A DNA stretch of 57,461 bases from Zygnema cylindricum (Eukaryota; Streptophyta; Zygnematophyceae; Zygnematales; Zygnemataceae), in contig JBBHKE010001730.1 in NCBI GenBank assembly GCA_037447655.1, positions 47,174 through 104,634 on the forward strand, given 5' to 3'. Within the stretch, counting starts at the first letter, position 1; each line of letters opens with the position of its first letter. Below, one piece after another: positions 1 to 10,556 of the stretch. The position numbers were made by a program, and so were the translations under genes. Below the pieces are notes generated by a model. It was not told the origin of the DNA and did not search any database. It saw only the letters and a list, made by a program, of their open reading frames with translations.

Positions 1-313
1 GGAGAGAAAAGTTGCGAGGGAAATAAAAGATCAGATAGAAAACGAAGTCAGGTGTTAAGAGGGATGTTTTATAGTTAAATACTCTTCCTTGGCCAAATCA
101 GTAGTATAGACGATGGTAGAGTGGTAGACCAGAAATAAGGTTTGATTACTAAAATAAGAGTCGAAAGAGGGATTGTTTCGAGTTTTCTTATAGGTACACA
201 AAACGAAATTTTACTACGAATCCCAAACGACGTTAACGTTAACATCGAACTAATAGTGTTTTATAGAAAACAGAAGGTAAGAAGTACATAGGGTTAAGAA
301 CTTCGTTTCTAAA

Positions 314-718
314 GTGGGTGTAATTAAGAAAGTGTCGGCTTGTTCGCAACAAAAGGTTATTGCACAGTCCACCATGGAGGCTGAATATATGGCTTCTTGT
401 TCGGCTGTGAAAGAATTAATGTGGGTGAAATCTTTGCTTCAAGAATTGGGATACATGAAGAATGGAAGACAAAAGATATTTTGTGATAATCAAGCTACAA
501 TTGCAATTGCAGCAAACCCTAAGCATCATTTTAAAGCAAAACACATGGATATTCTTTTGAGCTTTGTTAGGGAGAAAGCTGAGAATAAAATCATTAGTTT
601 GGAATAAAGACCAGATGGTGAGATGGTAGCAGATATGATGACTAAACCGGTTCCTTCTCATAAATTGATATTTTGTAGGGAGAATTGTGGACTGAAGCAA
701 AAGATAGACTAGAAAATA
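314..718 (+). pseudogene. Ty1/copia RNase H, C-terminal fragment
   Basis: This is the last part of a Ty1/copia polyprotein, the RNase H domain that degrades the RNA strand during reverse transcription. It shows the family signatures STMEAEYMA, WVKSLLQELG and FCDNQATIAIAANP, then a HFKAKHMDI segment. An in-frame TAA at 605-607 interrupts the domain; the same frame then continues with a typical tail (MTKPVPSHK) to about 710. Everything upstream (gag, protease, integrase, reverse transcriptase) is missing, so this is a 5'-truncated remnant. A purine-rich stretch (about 713-735) and the LTR family described next follow in the order expected for a copia 3' end. Confidence 0.88.
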
Positions 719-724
719 AAGGGA

Positions 725-1690
725 GCGTTGAAAAGAGAGGTATTTTGTAGTCTTTCTTGTGACCTTACTACAGCCCTCATACTTGTCGTAGTCACTGAGG
801 ACCTGCAAGCAGCCATGGCTACCTCCAGCAGCTAAAGAGACAAGCAAATCACTAGTATAGTTTTCTGCAAAACATAGGCTGACAGTTGTGGGACTTTATC
901 CATACACCTACGGATGACCGCCGTACAGACTAGCCATCCGCCTTTTCCAATAGGTCTTGAAGTACTGATACACGTATTTGACGCGATATTTATTTAAAGA
1001 CATACGGCGCTGGATATTCCCTTTAAACAAATTACGTGCCCATTTATGCATGGAAAGATACCGATCCGCACAAAATTGGACCGCACGAAATATACGAATC
1101 AGCATTTAATTTCGACGGACGAAATCAAATGTCTAGGTCTGATCAAACAGCTCACAGTGGAGCCAGAATGCCGGAATAGAAGTTTGGCGGTTTGCAAACC
1201 AGATGTCGGCGGATGACACGTGGCAACATACGGTTGGACAGCAGATATTACGGGAGGAGCAACTACCGCTCCGGAAGTGACACGCATCAGCGGATCGGCC
1301 ATGCCGTACTATGGTTGTACAAGAAGTACAGCGGTACTTGTACCTTCTTCTACTTTACAGTCATGTGATTGGTCGAGTACCTTAGTAATAGGTTTAGAGA
1401 GGCAGCTTAGGACTTATAATATTTTTGGTTTTTTAGCCTCTCTCCCAGATTGCATCTGTATTTATGGACCAACTTTGGTCAGCCATAACTTAATGCTCGG
1501 GTGAGCAAATTCAGTGATTCTTTTTCCTACAGACTCAAGGGAGTCCATGCTACACAAGGTTGTAGTCGGTTAGAGTTTTTGCGTGCCAGGGTGACACTTA
1601 TTCATTGCCAAAGTTAAAAGTGCAAATATTATCCTAAAGTTTTCATATTAGTTGGACATTTTGTGGACCAATGGAGGTCACAGAGTTTCA
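725..1690 (+). mobile_element. Copia-family LTR copy D (3' of the RNase H remnant)
   Basis: This segment is homologous, in reverse orientation, to the LTR-like repeats at 5790-6985, 7010-7660 and 9395-10345. Shared landmarks include GCCACGTGTCATCCG (about 1205-1220, read on the minus strand), CTGGGAGAGAGGC (about 1435-1450), CTCAAGGGAGTCCATGC followed by GCCAGGGTGACA (1537-1597), and GCCATGGC near 813. It directly follows a copia RNase H end, and the coding:LTR orientation matches the minus-strand copia element further right, so I read it as that family's LTR. The right edge, ending ACCAATGGAGGTCACAGAG, abuts the gypsy integrase remnant. Exact ends are uncertain. Confidence 0.65.
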
Positions 1691-2093
1691 CTAATTCTGA
1701 TTTAGTTCTATTATAAGAGTTGCATGTTTTGACGTATTCTACGATGTCCCGAGTCAAGTTCGGCCAATAATACGCCTCAGCAACGCGTGCGGTTGTTTTG
1801 TACCGTCCAAAATGTCCACTGAGCAACTCGTCATGACTTAATTTTAGGATCTTATGACGTAACTCTTGGTTTGTCGAAACATATAGTCTCCTTTTTTAAC
1901 TGAGTCTGTACCGCCACATACCGTTGGCGGTTCTAACCAATACCTTCCATTTAACTAGTTCCTTGATTGCAACGTCTTCGTCGTATGCAGCCTTGATCTT
2001 ATGCAGCCACTGATCATCCACTTGTACCGTACTTGTCATTCCGCTGATTTTTGGATCCTGCGCTTTGTCCGACGCTATGGTGTCCTTGCTCAC
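1629..2093 (-). pseudogene. Gypsy integrase N-terminal zinc finger fragment and linker
   Basis: The 2093-1896 part is the linker between RNase H and integrase, ending in the typical NGMWRYRL. After a short broken stretch, 1826-1629 reads LLSGHFGRYKTTARVAEAYY, then WPN and YVKTCNSYNRTK: the HHCC zinc-binding region that precedes the integrase core. The final cysteine of the HHCC set appears replaced (CNSY rather than CxxC). No DDE catalytic core follows, because the element is truncated here. Confidence 0.78.
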
Positions 2094-2114
2094 AAAACTT
2101 TTGCTTCGATCCTG

Positions 2115-3495
2115 CTACGATTGCCAACCTTGTTCCGTCACTGGCGCAGCTACTCCTAGTCTTCTCGACAGCGCATCTGCCGGGTTTTTCTTGCCCGGTT
2201 TATACTCAATAGTTAACTCCGGTCCCATTGTCTGAAGAAACGTCATCCATTGCACCTGTTTCTTTGACAACTTTGGCTGTGTCTGAAGATGTTGTAAGGC
2301 GCGGTGATCGGAGATGATCGCTTTCCGCTTCCTTTGAACGTAGCATTTCCAAACCTCCAACGCTTTAATAATTGCTATTGTCTCCTTTGCAGACGTGGCC
2401 GAGTTAAGTTTCGTTGCTTTTAGTTTCCGACTGTCGTATGCAATGGGTTGAAGGCCCTTGCCCTAATCTTGCATAAGGATCGCTCCAATAGTCGTATATC
2501 TGGCGTTGATAATTATCGTCCAAGGTAACTCCGGGTCGGGAACAGCTAACACAGGGGCGGTAACCAACTGCTCCTTTAGCGTGTCAAAGGCTGCCCTTTG
2601 CGCCGTTTTCCACTCATAGGGCACGTCATTCTTAAGTAAGTTTGTGAGTGGTGCAGCAATTTTTGAGAAACCTTCTACGAAACGGCGATAGTAGGAGCAT
2701 AATCCAAGGAAGCTCCGTAACTCCATAACGTTTGTCAGCTTCCGCCACTCTTTCACTGCCCTAGTTTTGTTTCGAATCCACTGCGATTCCATCCCGGCTC
2801 ACCACATGACCCAAAAACTCAATTTTCTCTTTCAAAAAGTCACATTTGCTCCTCTTCGCGTACAACTTGTTCTCTTGAAGGACTTGTAAGACCGTTCGCA
2901 GGTGCTCCACATGAACCTCCAACGTCTTGCTATACACTAAGATGTCGTCAAAGAAGTCAATTACGAATGCGTCCAAATATTGCCAAAAGATTGAGTTCAT
3001 CAAGTGCATAAAGGTTGCCGGCACATTGGTCAACCCAAATGGTATAACCAGAAATTGGAAATGACGGTACCGAGTCCAGAATGAGGTCTTTTCCACATCT
3101 TGTTCGGTAATTCTGATTTGGTGATAACCACTTCGTAAGTCGATCTTCAAAAAATATTTGGCACCTCTTAACCTGTCTAACAATTCATCTATCCTTGTTA
3201 GAGGGTACGCATTTTTCACCGTTAACTTATTTAGCGCTCGAAAATCCACACACGTACAAAAACCTCCATCTTTCTTATTCACGAAGAGGACGGGGGCTCC
3301 ATACGGTGACTTGCTCGGTTCGATTGCTCCAGCTTCGACCAACTCCGCAAGTTGCTTTTTGAGTTCATCTAATTTGGTGTAGCTCATCTTGTACATCCGA
3401 TTTGCCGGGGTTACCTCTCCGCGAAAAAGCTCTATCTTGTGGTCTACTTCGCGCTTTGGAGGTAAACCTTCCGGAGCTTCGAGGAAAGACATCAA
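2115..3495 (-). pseudogene. Gypsy reverse transcriptase and RNase H (frameshifted)
   Basis: This region copied the element's RNA into DNA. The RT part (3495-2761) shows the entry motif [14 protein letters not shown], the [13 protein letters not shown] segment, [22 protein letters not shown] and the catalytic [11 protein letters not shown], ending with [10 protein letters not shown]. The reading frame then shifts at about 2770-2790, and the connection domain continues as LRSFLGLCSYYRRF..APLTNLL. RNase H follows in pieces to 2115, with ISDHRALQHLQTQ and YKPGKKNPADALSRR. A gap or frame break also lies at about 2360-2463. The catalytic aspartates of RT are intact, but the frame is broken at least twice. 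Confidence 0.88.
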
Positions 3496-3685
3496 TATAC
3501 TCCTTGAGAAGTTTTGTCACGACTTCTTGGGCCTCTACGGAAGACTTTTCGGTGTCATCACCTCCTTTTGAGTCAAAGTCAGGATCTTTATTGCTCCATT
3601 CCTCTCAAATCCCCTCCTTTGTTTCCTTCATAGGTTGGACGACTGCCATACCAACTGTTTCCCCTTTCTTGAGTGCCTTTTGAAG

Positions 3686-4054
3686 CTATAAGGCCGAAAG
3701 CAGGCGTCCCTCTTCCGATCGCTTACCGGCCGCGCCCACCTTTACCTCAAACTCTTTTTCACCTTTCTTAACTCTCATGTTACCACTTCTCCAATCGATC
3801 GTCGGGTTGCACTTTTGTAGCCACGATTTCCCCAATATTACCTCATGGTCTCCAAGCGGTAGTACAAGAAGGGTGTCAAACCAGTGGAACTTCCCAATTC
3901 CGATCAGTAAACTCGGAGTGCAATGAGTAATCAATAGGGTACTTCCGTCGGCCAATTGTACCGTCTGACGATCCGATAGAACCATGAGAGGAAGTTTTAA
4001 CTTTTTCACCGTCATCTCGTTGATGAATGTCCCCGACGCGCCGGAGTCCACCAT
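3686..4054 (-). pseudogene. Gypsy retropepsin-like aspartic protease
   Basis: The ORF begins right at the active-site motif: VDSGASGTFINEMTVKKL is the DSGA loop of retroviral-type aspartic proteases. The flap-side sequence and the second conserved motif (VILGKSWLQKCNPTIDW) follow at the expected distance. The region is separated from the CCHC knuckle by an in-frame stop and from the RT by stops near 3500-3685, so it belongs to a decayed polyprotein. Confidence 0.82.
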
Positions 4055-4160
4055 GAAGCTAGCTGCGCTCGCTCCGACCCTAGAATATTAAAGGATCTCC
4101 CCCTTCACCAGCTAACCTCGTGACGTTAAGCTTGCCCTTCTTAGGGCCTCTCCTTTTTGG

Positions 4161-5066
4161 GCATTCTCGAGCCATATGATCTGAGGAACCGCACTGGAAA
4201 CATTAGCCATTTTGTTTTCTCCATTAGAGCTCCTCGGGGGACAAGTCATTGGTCTTGGCCTTGGTAGTCTTCTTCTTCTTCCGAAGCAAGTTGACCACCT
4301 CCTTATCCTCATTAATCACTCCGAGCTCCATGGGGGTTGGACCATCATCACGTCGACCTCCCCCGCCGCTACTCGACCCAAAGTGAAAGGATCTACGGGA
4401 GGTGAAGTCTACCGAATCGGTCAGTTCCGCAAACTGGATAATCACCGAGAGGCTAAGAGTCGTATTTTCCCGAGCGAGCCATTGTTCCACATCCATACAA
4501 ATGGAGGCTTTGAGCCCTTTCATGTAACGATCCACGGCTTCGTCCTCCGTCATCTTGGGTATTTGAACTTTGCATTCTAAGAACCGATGAGTGTACTCCA
4601 ACACCGAGGTACGTTGCTTCAAAACCGCGATTTTATCCCTTGCACCCTTAACCGTATTGACGGGTTGCGAAGAATCACGGAGGAGCTGAATGAAAAGGGT
4701 CCAATCAGCCAGTATCTCCTCGTTTTCCACCAACGTCCTCCACCATGCTCTCGCTGCCCCTTTAAGAAGACTACCCTCGTAGTGAATCTTCTCACGGTTC
4801 AACTGGCTAGGAAAATTATCGAGATAATTCACAATGGAGAACATCCATGCATCAAGGTTCTTGTGCCTGGTCGGGTCAAACTCGTCGGAGAGTCTTAATT
4901 TAGGCATCGTCGAGTCTCTCTCCACGCCTCCATGGGGTCTTTCACCAAGACGAGATTCGAAGGTTGCGACGGTGTCGCTCACATGAGCATTCTGTAGTCT
5001 GATATTTTCTAACTCCTGAATAACTTGCCCTAACATTTTCGCTGTGGATACGCCGTGTTCATCCAT
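4161..5066 (-). pseudogene. Gypsy gag with CCHC zinc knuckle after two stops
   Basis: The 280-residue reading frame starts at the ATG at 5066, 33 bases after the primer-binding site, and has the gag (retrotrans_gag) pattern: LDAWMFSIVNYLDNFP, then LKGAARAWWRTLV and DWTLFIQLLRDS. It stops at 4224. In the same frame, after a second TAA, comes a perfect CCHC knuckle (CFQC..DHMAREC, 4202-4161), which would bind the packaged RNA. The two stops lie only 24 bases apart, just upstream of the knuckle. They may be decay, or less likely a programmed readthrough or processing point. Confidence 0.8.
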
Positions 5067-5081
5067 GCTGTCGAGTCACGA

Positions 5082-5100
5082 GGGATTGCGCTGATACCAA
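5082..5100 (-). other. Gypsy primer-binding site (initiator tRNA-Met type)
   Basis: On the minus strand the sequence TTGGTATCAGCGCAATCCC lies between the LTR end (..TTTTACA) and the gag ATG. TGGTATCAG matches the complement of the 3' end of plant-type initiator methionine tRNA, the usual primer for plant Ty3/gypsy and copia elements. This fixes the left edge of the 5' LTR at 5101. Confidence 0.7.
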
Positions 5101-5622
5101 TGTAAAAGTTGAACAAAGTAACCCACACCACACCACAATGCACAGCGGAAAGACTCTAATCACCACAATGCACAGCGGAAAGACTCCACTGATCTCCTCT
5201 TAGCAATAGCAACATTACACAGCACACACGGATAAAGGTTGAGCTTTATTATTTGGAAAAAGATTACAAGTTTAAAGCTCGCTGCGAAGGTCTACTTGAA
5301 ATAGTCTACTCTTAACTATGTTTACTGCATTGTTTAAACTAATCAGGTGTTAGTCAGCTAGGTACTATCTTTATGTACACGTGTACCTTCTCGGTTACCC
5401 ATGATTTATCCAACTATCTTCTAGAACAATGTAGTCAAATCTACATTCTACGACGTTGCTGTACTGCTACGTTGCGTTGCTATGTTACATTACTAAGTTG
5501 CTACGTTGCTATGCTGCGTTGCTATGTTACAATACTAAGTTGCTACGTTGCTATGCTGCGCTAGTTTAGCGTCGCAGCTTACCTGCTTTGGAACCCCAAC
5601 TACAGCAGCCTTGTCCCTAACA
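5101..5622 (-). mobile_element. Gypsy 5' LTR with internal tandem repeats
   Basis: The inner edge is defined by the primer-binding site at 5100. No second copy lies in the window, because the other end of the element is lost, so the outer edge is approximate. The LTR contains two imperfect copies of a ~43-bp unit (about 5481-5563) built from GTTGCTACGTTGCTATGCTGC, and a short duplication ACCACAATGCACAGCGGAAAGACTC at about 5133-5185. Confidence 0.55.
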
Positions 5623-5789
5623 ATAGTGTATAAATCTTTGGAACCCTGTTACACTTTCTTTAGGCACATCCACCATAGTCACTCATCATTTCGTTATCTT
5701 AAAACTGAATTTCTTCCACTTCATTCAGTATTTTCATTTCTCTTAATCTGTCTAGATACACATGACCGATTGACCCACAGAATGAGAAG

Positions 5790-6985
5790 CATATATAAAG
5801 CCTCTGGGATAATATTTGCCCCTTCTACTCTCCCGCTGAATAAGCGCCGCCCAGGCCACAAATATTTTAACCACTCTCACCCGTGTAAGGACAAGACTCC
5901 CCTGAGTCAAACGCAAAAAAAATAACTGAATTTGCTCCCCTGAGCAGTAAGTTTGAAACTCTGAGACCTCCATAAGTCCTCAGAGTAGACAGCTTCTAAG
6001 AAGCCTCTAGGATAATCCTGACCCCTTTGTGTTTCAGCAAAGATAACTGCCACCCTGGCAGACAAAAACCCTGACCACTTGCACCCCTGTGAAGGCAAGA
6101 CTCTCCTGAGTCGATAGCAAAAAGAATCTCTGAATTTGCTCCCCTGAGCAGTAAGTTATGGAGGGTCAAAGTTGACCTTTTGTACCGAAGCTCTCTGGGA
6201 GAGAGGGTCCTATCTCCTAATTTTTCTAAGTCCTATCTCTCTCACAGACTCTATCTACTGATGTACGGAACCAATTAGAATATAGTTCCGTACACAAAAG
6301 TACAACTGCCGGTGTACTTTAGGTACGGACATTGTACGACATGGGCTAAATGTCGACACATGTCATATCCGGATTCGGTGCCATAATCTCCGGAGATTCC
6401 ACGATCCAATGTAATTTTGCCACGTGTCATCCGATGTGGCGATGGCCACAAACCGCCGAAATCTTCTTCCGCGATCTCGACGCTAATTCCGGCCGTCTGA
6501 TTAAATCAGGATTTAATCGTAGCCGTAATAAATACTTGCGCGGCATTCGTTTCAATTAAGAAATAAATGCGCGGTATTGATTTTCTGTCTGTACCGTAAT
6601 CCGTACTTTACACATTACCAGATCTATGTTTCCCGTAATAAATTACAGTTAAATGATTAATCCTACGCATACATGTTAAAATAAATATCAAACTATATAC
6701 TACATAACACTAGTCCTAGACTTAACGGCTAAGGCTACCGGCTATCCGCTGACTGCCGGCCGGTAGGTACAGGGATCAAATCCTGCGGCCGGCACATATA
6801 TTTTAGATAAAATAAACCCTTTAACTTATATAAATTTCCCGTAAACCTCTAGATAGCCTAGGTAGCCATGGCTCTAGCTCCCTCTCCAATTTCTCAGTGA
6901 CTGCGACAAGTTTGAGAGTTTGGAGAGAGAAGTTAGAGGTAGACTGCCTCGGCTTCTTTCTATATTTCTATTTAGACCAAGAAAA
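5790..6985. mobile_element. Copia-family LTR copy A (with internal duplication)
   Basis: This is a solo-looking copy of the LTR family also present at 725-1690 (reverse), 7010-7660 and 9395-10345. It shares CTCTGGGAGAGAGG (6191-6204), GCCACGTGTCATCCGATGTGG (around 6420) and TCAGTGACTGCGACAAG (around 6893-6910). A segment of about 160 bp is duplicated head to tail within it: 5796-5957 and 6000-6160 both run from GCCTCTRGGATAAT to CTCCCCTGAGCAGTAAG. No coding region is attached to this copy. Confidence 0.6.
6715..6796 (+). other. tRNA-like Pol III promoter module in LTR copy A
   Basis: GGCTAAGGCT (A-box like) is followed about 45 bases later by GGGATCAAATCCT (B-box, GWTCRANNC), with a T-arm-like stem and a 3' GGCCGGCAC end. 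The layout resembles a tRNA gene of roughly 75 nt. It sits at the same relative place as the modules at 7494-7561 and 10121-10199. A clean cloverleaf is not convincing, so I call it tRNA-derived, not a functional tRNA. Confidence 0.45.
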
Positions 6986-7009
6986 TACTAAAAATGTACC
7001 ATTAATTTC

Positions 7010-7660
7010 TACAAAGTTATGGCTGGTCAAAGATGACCTTTATAGTTACAAGCTCTTTTAGAGAGAGAGGTACCTAAATATTACTAAGTCTCGATCTGCC
7101 TACTCACGACTACCTACTACTAAACCCTAGTCCAATAGGAACACTATATAGTACAAGAAGGTACAATGGGCGATGTACTTATTGTACGACCATTGTACGA
7201 CAAGGTCTACAAGATGAGACTTGTTAAATCGGAAGCCATGGTTCCTCCTCCCATCTTCTCCAGTATCAAATAATGTGGCGCCACGTGGCACCGCATGTCG
7301 CTATCTCCGTATGCCGCCAAAAATCTCACTTCGCGTGGCAGCTATAATGCCGGCCGTCCGATCAAAACATATTTTACACGGTACAGATTCGTGTACATGC
7401 AGAAATTGCTCCTTTTGGTTAATCTGTTGTTAATTAGTTGTTGCTTTAATGTTTATATATTTATGAAACCCGTCACGTGTATCGTTTCGTAACGCCTTAA
7501 TGGTTAAGGCGTTAGGCTATGGAGAATCTAGAGGTCACAGGTTCAAACCTAGACTTAGGCATCATTTTAGTAAAATACCCTTTACTTCAAAAACTGCCAC
7601 TTTTTAAATATGGCGGCATCCATGGCGCGCCTTTGATCCTCACTCTCTTTCTTTAAAGCA
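7010..7660. mobile_element. Copia-family LTR copy B (partial)
   Basis: It is homologous to copy A from the GGTCAAAGATGACCTTT segment onward (compare GGTCAAAGTTGACCTTT at 6166), including GAGAGAGAGGTACC, the GTACAAGAAGGTACAATG palindromic stretch, CGCCACGTGGCACCGCATG and the tRNA-like module at 7494-7561. It ends near GGCATCCATGG and borders the copia coding remnant on its right, so it may be that element's own 3' LTR or a separate copy. Confidence 0.55.
7494..7561 (+). other. tRNA-like Pol III promoter module in LTR copy B
   Basis: This is the best preserved of the three modules. GCCTTAATGGTTAAGGCG provides an A-box match (TGGTTAAGGCG) near the 5' end. GGTTCAAACCT about 40 bases downstream is a near-consensus B-box inside a short T-arm stem. 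The 3' end CTTAGGCA can pair with a 5' GCCTTAA-like acceptor strand. A tail ATTTTAGTAAAAT follows, and copy A has ATTTTAGATAAAAT at the same place. I infer a tRNA-derived internal promoter. Confidence 0.5.
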
Positions 7661-7688
7661 AAACTAAAATAGGGAAGTGAACTATTAA

Positions 7689-8168
7689 TTACCTCTTATC
7701 AACTTGACCCAAACGCTTATGCCATATCATCATATTAAGAACACCAACATAATAAGTTTTTTTCTTTTCATTACTCAGGTTCAGGCTAAACATCCTTTGG
7801 CTACCCTTTTCAGCTGTTAAGTAGACCTCATCATTATACTTAGCTGTAAAGACTCCCTTCCTATAATAGGTCTCAAAGTCTTTATCATCCAAAATAGAGG
7901 TGGAGATAAGATTTTTACTCAACTGAGGTATGTAAAGTACATCTGAAAAAAAATAACTATGGACAAATGACCTTCCACCAGTACTTTCATATATACGGAT
8001 CCCACTAGATTCGTAGTGACTACCCTCCCATCCCCATACTTTATCTCTACAGTGGGAATGTTTCTCAGTTTTGTAAATAATTGCTTTTCTCGACACATAA
8101 GCATTGAAGCACCTGAGTGTATCATCTAACCTTCTTTCGGGGCTTCTCGGACAGCTCGGATTGCACAC
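7689..8168 (-). pseudogene. Copia protease / GAG-pre-integrase region (broken)
   Basis: Two overlapping frames carry the copia signatures. In one, 8125-7919 reads IHSGASMLMCREKQLFTKL, the copia protease active site with the catalytic Asp changed to His (HSGAS for DSGAS). In the other, 8168-7689 continues with DVLYIPQLSKNLISTSIL, a GVFTAKY segment and WHKRLGQVDK, the GAG-pre-integrase zinc region. The frame shift between them and the lost catalytic residue show decay. Integrase, RT and RNase H are absent. Confidence 0.82.
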
Positions 8169-8406
8169 TTCTGCTTTCGTGGGATCGCCATGTCCTCCAA
8201 CTTCTCATTGAGAGAAGTTCTCCATCCTCCACATCCGAAGCCTCCTCTTCTCCTAACTCCACTTTCACGTGTATCGTCACAAGTGTTTTTTTCTTACCTC
8301 TTGAGGATCCAACCCCTTTCACGTGTGTCGTCATAAGTGCTATTTTCTTTCCTCTTGAGGATTAACCAGTTTGACTCTCTTTGAGCCTCAACTCCGTTAA
8401 CTTGGT

Positions 8407-9388
8407 GCACTCCGCCATGTAGTGACCACGTTTTTTGTAAAAGTGACATAGTCTTTTTGGGGTTCTTAGTCCCCTAGGCTGAGTTCTCCTTTAGCTAAAA
8501 CTTCTATAAAGTATTTTAGGGTCCTTGCTCCATCGATCTGTCCCCGGCGGCTAAAGTTTGGACACTCATTCCTCCTCTCCAGATAACAATACTGTTCTCT
8601 CGGACAAGGATCATTAAGAAAACTGAGTTCCAGATCTAGAGGTTGTCGTCAAGATCCTGTACTCGGTTAACCACGTTTGCTTAGTCATCTTTTGTACTCG
8701 GTTAACCACGTTTGCATAGTCATCTGTTGTACACGGTTAACCACGTTTGTATAGTCATCTGTGGTTCCCATCCAACAGGCACTTTCCAACTCCATATACA
8801 AAGTGGGTAGATCCGTGCAGTAGTCTAACATCTTACCTCCTTTGTAACAGTATGCATTAGTTTCTGCTCAGGCATTTGTTGCTTCTGAATGGTTCCACTT
8901 CTATAAATATCTACCAGAGATGCCCACAGATTTGCACCCGTAACTATGTGAAGATGAGAAGTTGCCAAACCATGAGTGAGATGTCTCGAATGAAGTGTCT
9001 TGCTGCCATGTTGTCGTATTCCCATGTGAGAGTATCATTCTTCTCAATCTTCAAAACTGATGTCTCTATCGCTACGGGAATAAGAGTAAGGGGCTCCTTC
9101 CTTTTCTCCCTCCAAAATAATGTTTTCCCCTTTATCTGATTCATTCGTTACACCAGAAGTTGTTCCAATAAATCTGACTCCCTCCAACCCTGAATGAATA
9201 TCCGGGGATGGACATCTAATTTGTAATCTTACTATCCTCCAATAGCGCTTCTTACCCAAAGCACTTGTCATCATCATTTCCCAATAGATGAATCTTGTTC
9301 CATTGAAAATGGGCACCCGAGAGGGTGGGCCCATAACCTGCAATTTTATGTCCCCCATTAGATCACAAAATTCTCCTTTGTATATCAA
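8407..9388 (-). pseudogene. Copia gag remnant with degenerate CCHC knuckle
   Basis: Reading leftward from 9388, the N-terminal gag motif VPIFNGTRFIYWEMMM..LGKKRYW matches the copia gag opening (FxGxNFxxWxxxM..L). Then 9025-8825 in another frame reads ANLWASLVDIYRSG and KLMHTVTKEV, the central UBN2-like gag segment. A knuckle at 8448-8407 reads CHFYKKRGHYMAEC, with the second Cys replaced by Tyr. Multiple frame changes make this non-coding. A direct repeat of about 46 bp, GTACTCGGTTAACCACGTTT, occurs three times at about 8660-8765. Confidence 0.75.
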
Positions 9389-9394
9389 GCCTCT

Positions 9395-10345
9395 AGTGAA
9401 TTATTAATGGTCTTCTTTGTGTAAAAACAACTGTCACCCTGGCTGACAAATTATATCAAGTACTACACCCCTGTGTAGTTTAGACTCCTTTGAACCCACA
9501 AGAGAAGAAATATCTGAAAATGCCCAAAGGAGAAGAAATATCTAAAAATGCCCAAATGAGAAGAAATATCTAAAAATGCCCAAACAGGCGATTGATTAAA
9601 AAGAGGCAAAAATACCTATTTGTACAGAATCATTCTGGGAGAGAGGCGGCTACCTACAAAATTGCTAAGTCTTAAACTCCTATCTAAAGCCCTATCTATT
9701 TTTGTACAACACCAATCACAAGATTGTACTATACACAAAGGTACAGGTCTCGTGGTACCTTTTGTACGGTTAGGGTACATCATACCCACGGTGAAGACGT
9801 GTGTCACACTTAGACTCGTCTTGATGCTCCTCAAAAATTCCGCTTTCAACTGATGCCCCGCCACTTCTCATCCGATGACGTATTGTCCATAAACTGCCAA
9901 AATGACCATATCTTGATGTCGGTTTTAATGATAGCCGTCCAATCCAAATTGATGTTTAATGTTCGCTGTTTAAATAAATGTCTGATCAATTTGCTTAGTA
10001 CAATATCGGTGTGCATACAATATTTATACTATTTCTACGTGAAATTTGTCGTAAGTCTAGTTAATCAGCTTGCTTTGTATGTTTATCTTTAAATAGCTAT
10101 CAGGCCCTATATATCCCAACATACGTCCTAGACTATAAGACAAGGCTGCGGGTTATTTCGGCAAACATAGGGACCAAGATCAATTCCTAGCTGGTCCGTA
10201 TCCTTTTGGTACAATCTACTAAGATTATTTTCTGTCTTTTTAGGCAGCCATGGATCTATCTCTCTCTCTCTCCGGTTATCAGTGATTACCACAAGTATAG
10301 AGACTAGGGAGAGAGAGGTTAGAGCCTAGCTAACACCATTTTATT
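9395..10345. mobile_element. Copia-family LTR copy C (5' LTR of the minus-strand copia remnant)
   Basis: It lies immediately upstream (minus-strand sense) of the copia gag start, where a 5' LTR belongs. It shares with copy A the CTGGGAGAGAGGCGGC segment (9628-9645), CTAAGTCTTAAACTCC, the GTACAGGTCTCGTGGTACC stretch, the tRNA-like module at 10121-10199 and the ATCAGTGATTACCACAAG block (10278-10296). At its left edge three copies of GAGAAGAAATATCTRAAAATGCCCAAA (about 9500-9585) form a short tandem repeat. Confidence 0.6.
10121..10199 (+). other. tRNA-like Pol III promoter module in LTR copy C
   Basis: ACAAGGCTGCGGG (A-box like) and AAGATCAATTCCT (B-box GATCAATTC) are spaced as in a tRNA gene and align with the modules in copies A and B (shared TCCTAGACTTAA/TCCTAGACTATAA start). 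It is more degenerate than copy B. Confidence 0.4.
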
Positions 10346-10556
10346 CTGTTCCTTTAGAAATAGTCAGAGAAAATATAGAAACAACCTATAAAATACCAAT
10401 AAGAAATACATGTATTTCAACAGAGAGTCCTAAGCAAAGCATTAATACTCAGAAACCTAATTTTACTATACCCACATGCACTATCTATCCAAAAAAAGGG
10501 TCATAGAGCGTTTTAGTGTGCACAATTGAAAAAGATTAACTGAGATAACTGTGAAG

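Larger units (their letters stand above)
1629..5622 (-). mobile_element. Degenerate Ty3/gypsy retrotransposon (gag-PR-RT-RH-IN, 5' LTR)
   Basis: A minus-strand element in the order 5' LTR, primer-binding site, gag, CCHC knuckle, aspartic protease, reverse transcriptase, RNase H and integrase zinc finger. It is cut off inside the integrase next to a copia LTR, so the 3' part and 3' LTR are gone. Several frameshifts and stops show it is inactive. The order RT-RH-IN, with the integrase last, identifies Ty3/gypsy rather than Ty1/copia. Domain entries are given separately. The outer LTR boundary at about 5622 is a guess based on the first plausible ..ACA/TGT edge. Confidence 0.85.

Noticed and set aside
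7494-7561. A functional tRNA gene
   Set aside because: A- and B-box matches are good, but the acceptor and anticodon stems do not form a convincing cloverleaf and the sequence recurs within LTR copies, so it is better called tRNA-derived.
8660-8765. Regulatory array of GTACTCGGTTAACCACGTTT
   Set aside because: Three direct copies lie inside the decayed copia gag region and are most simply a local duplication in dead coding sequence.
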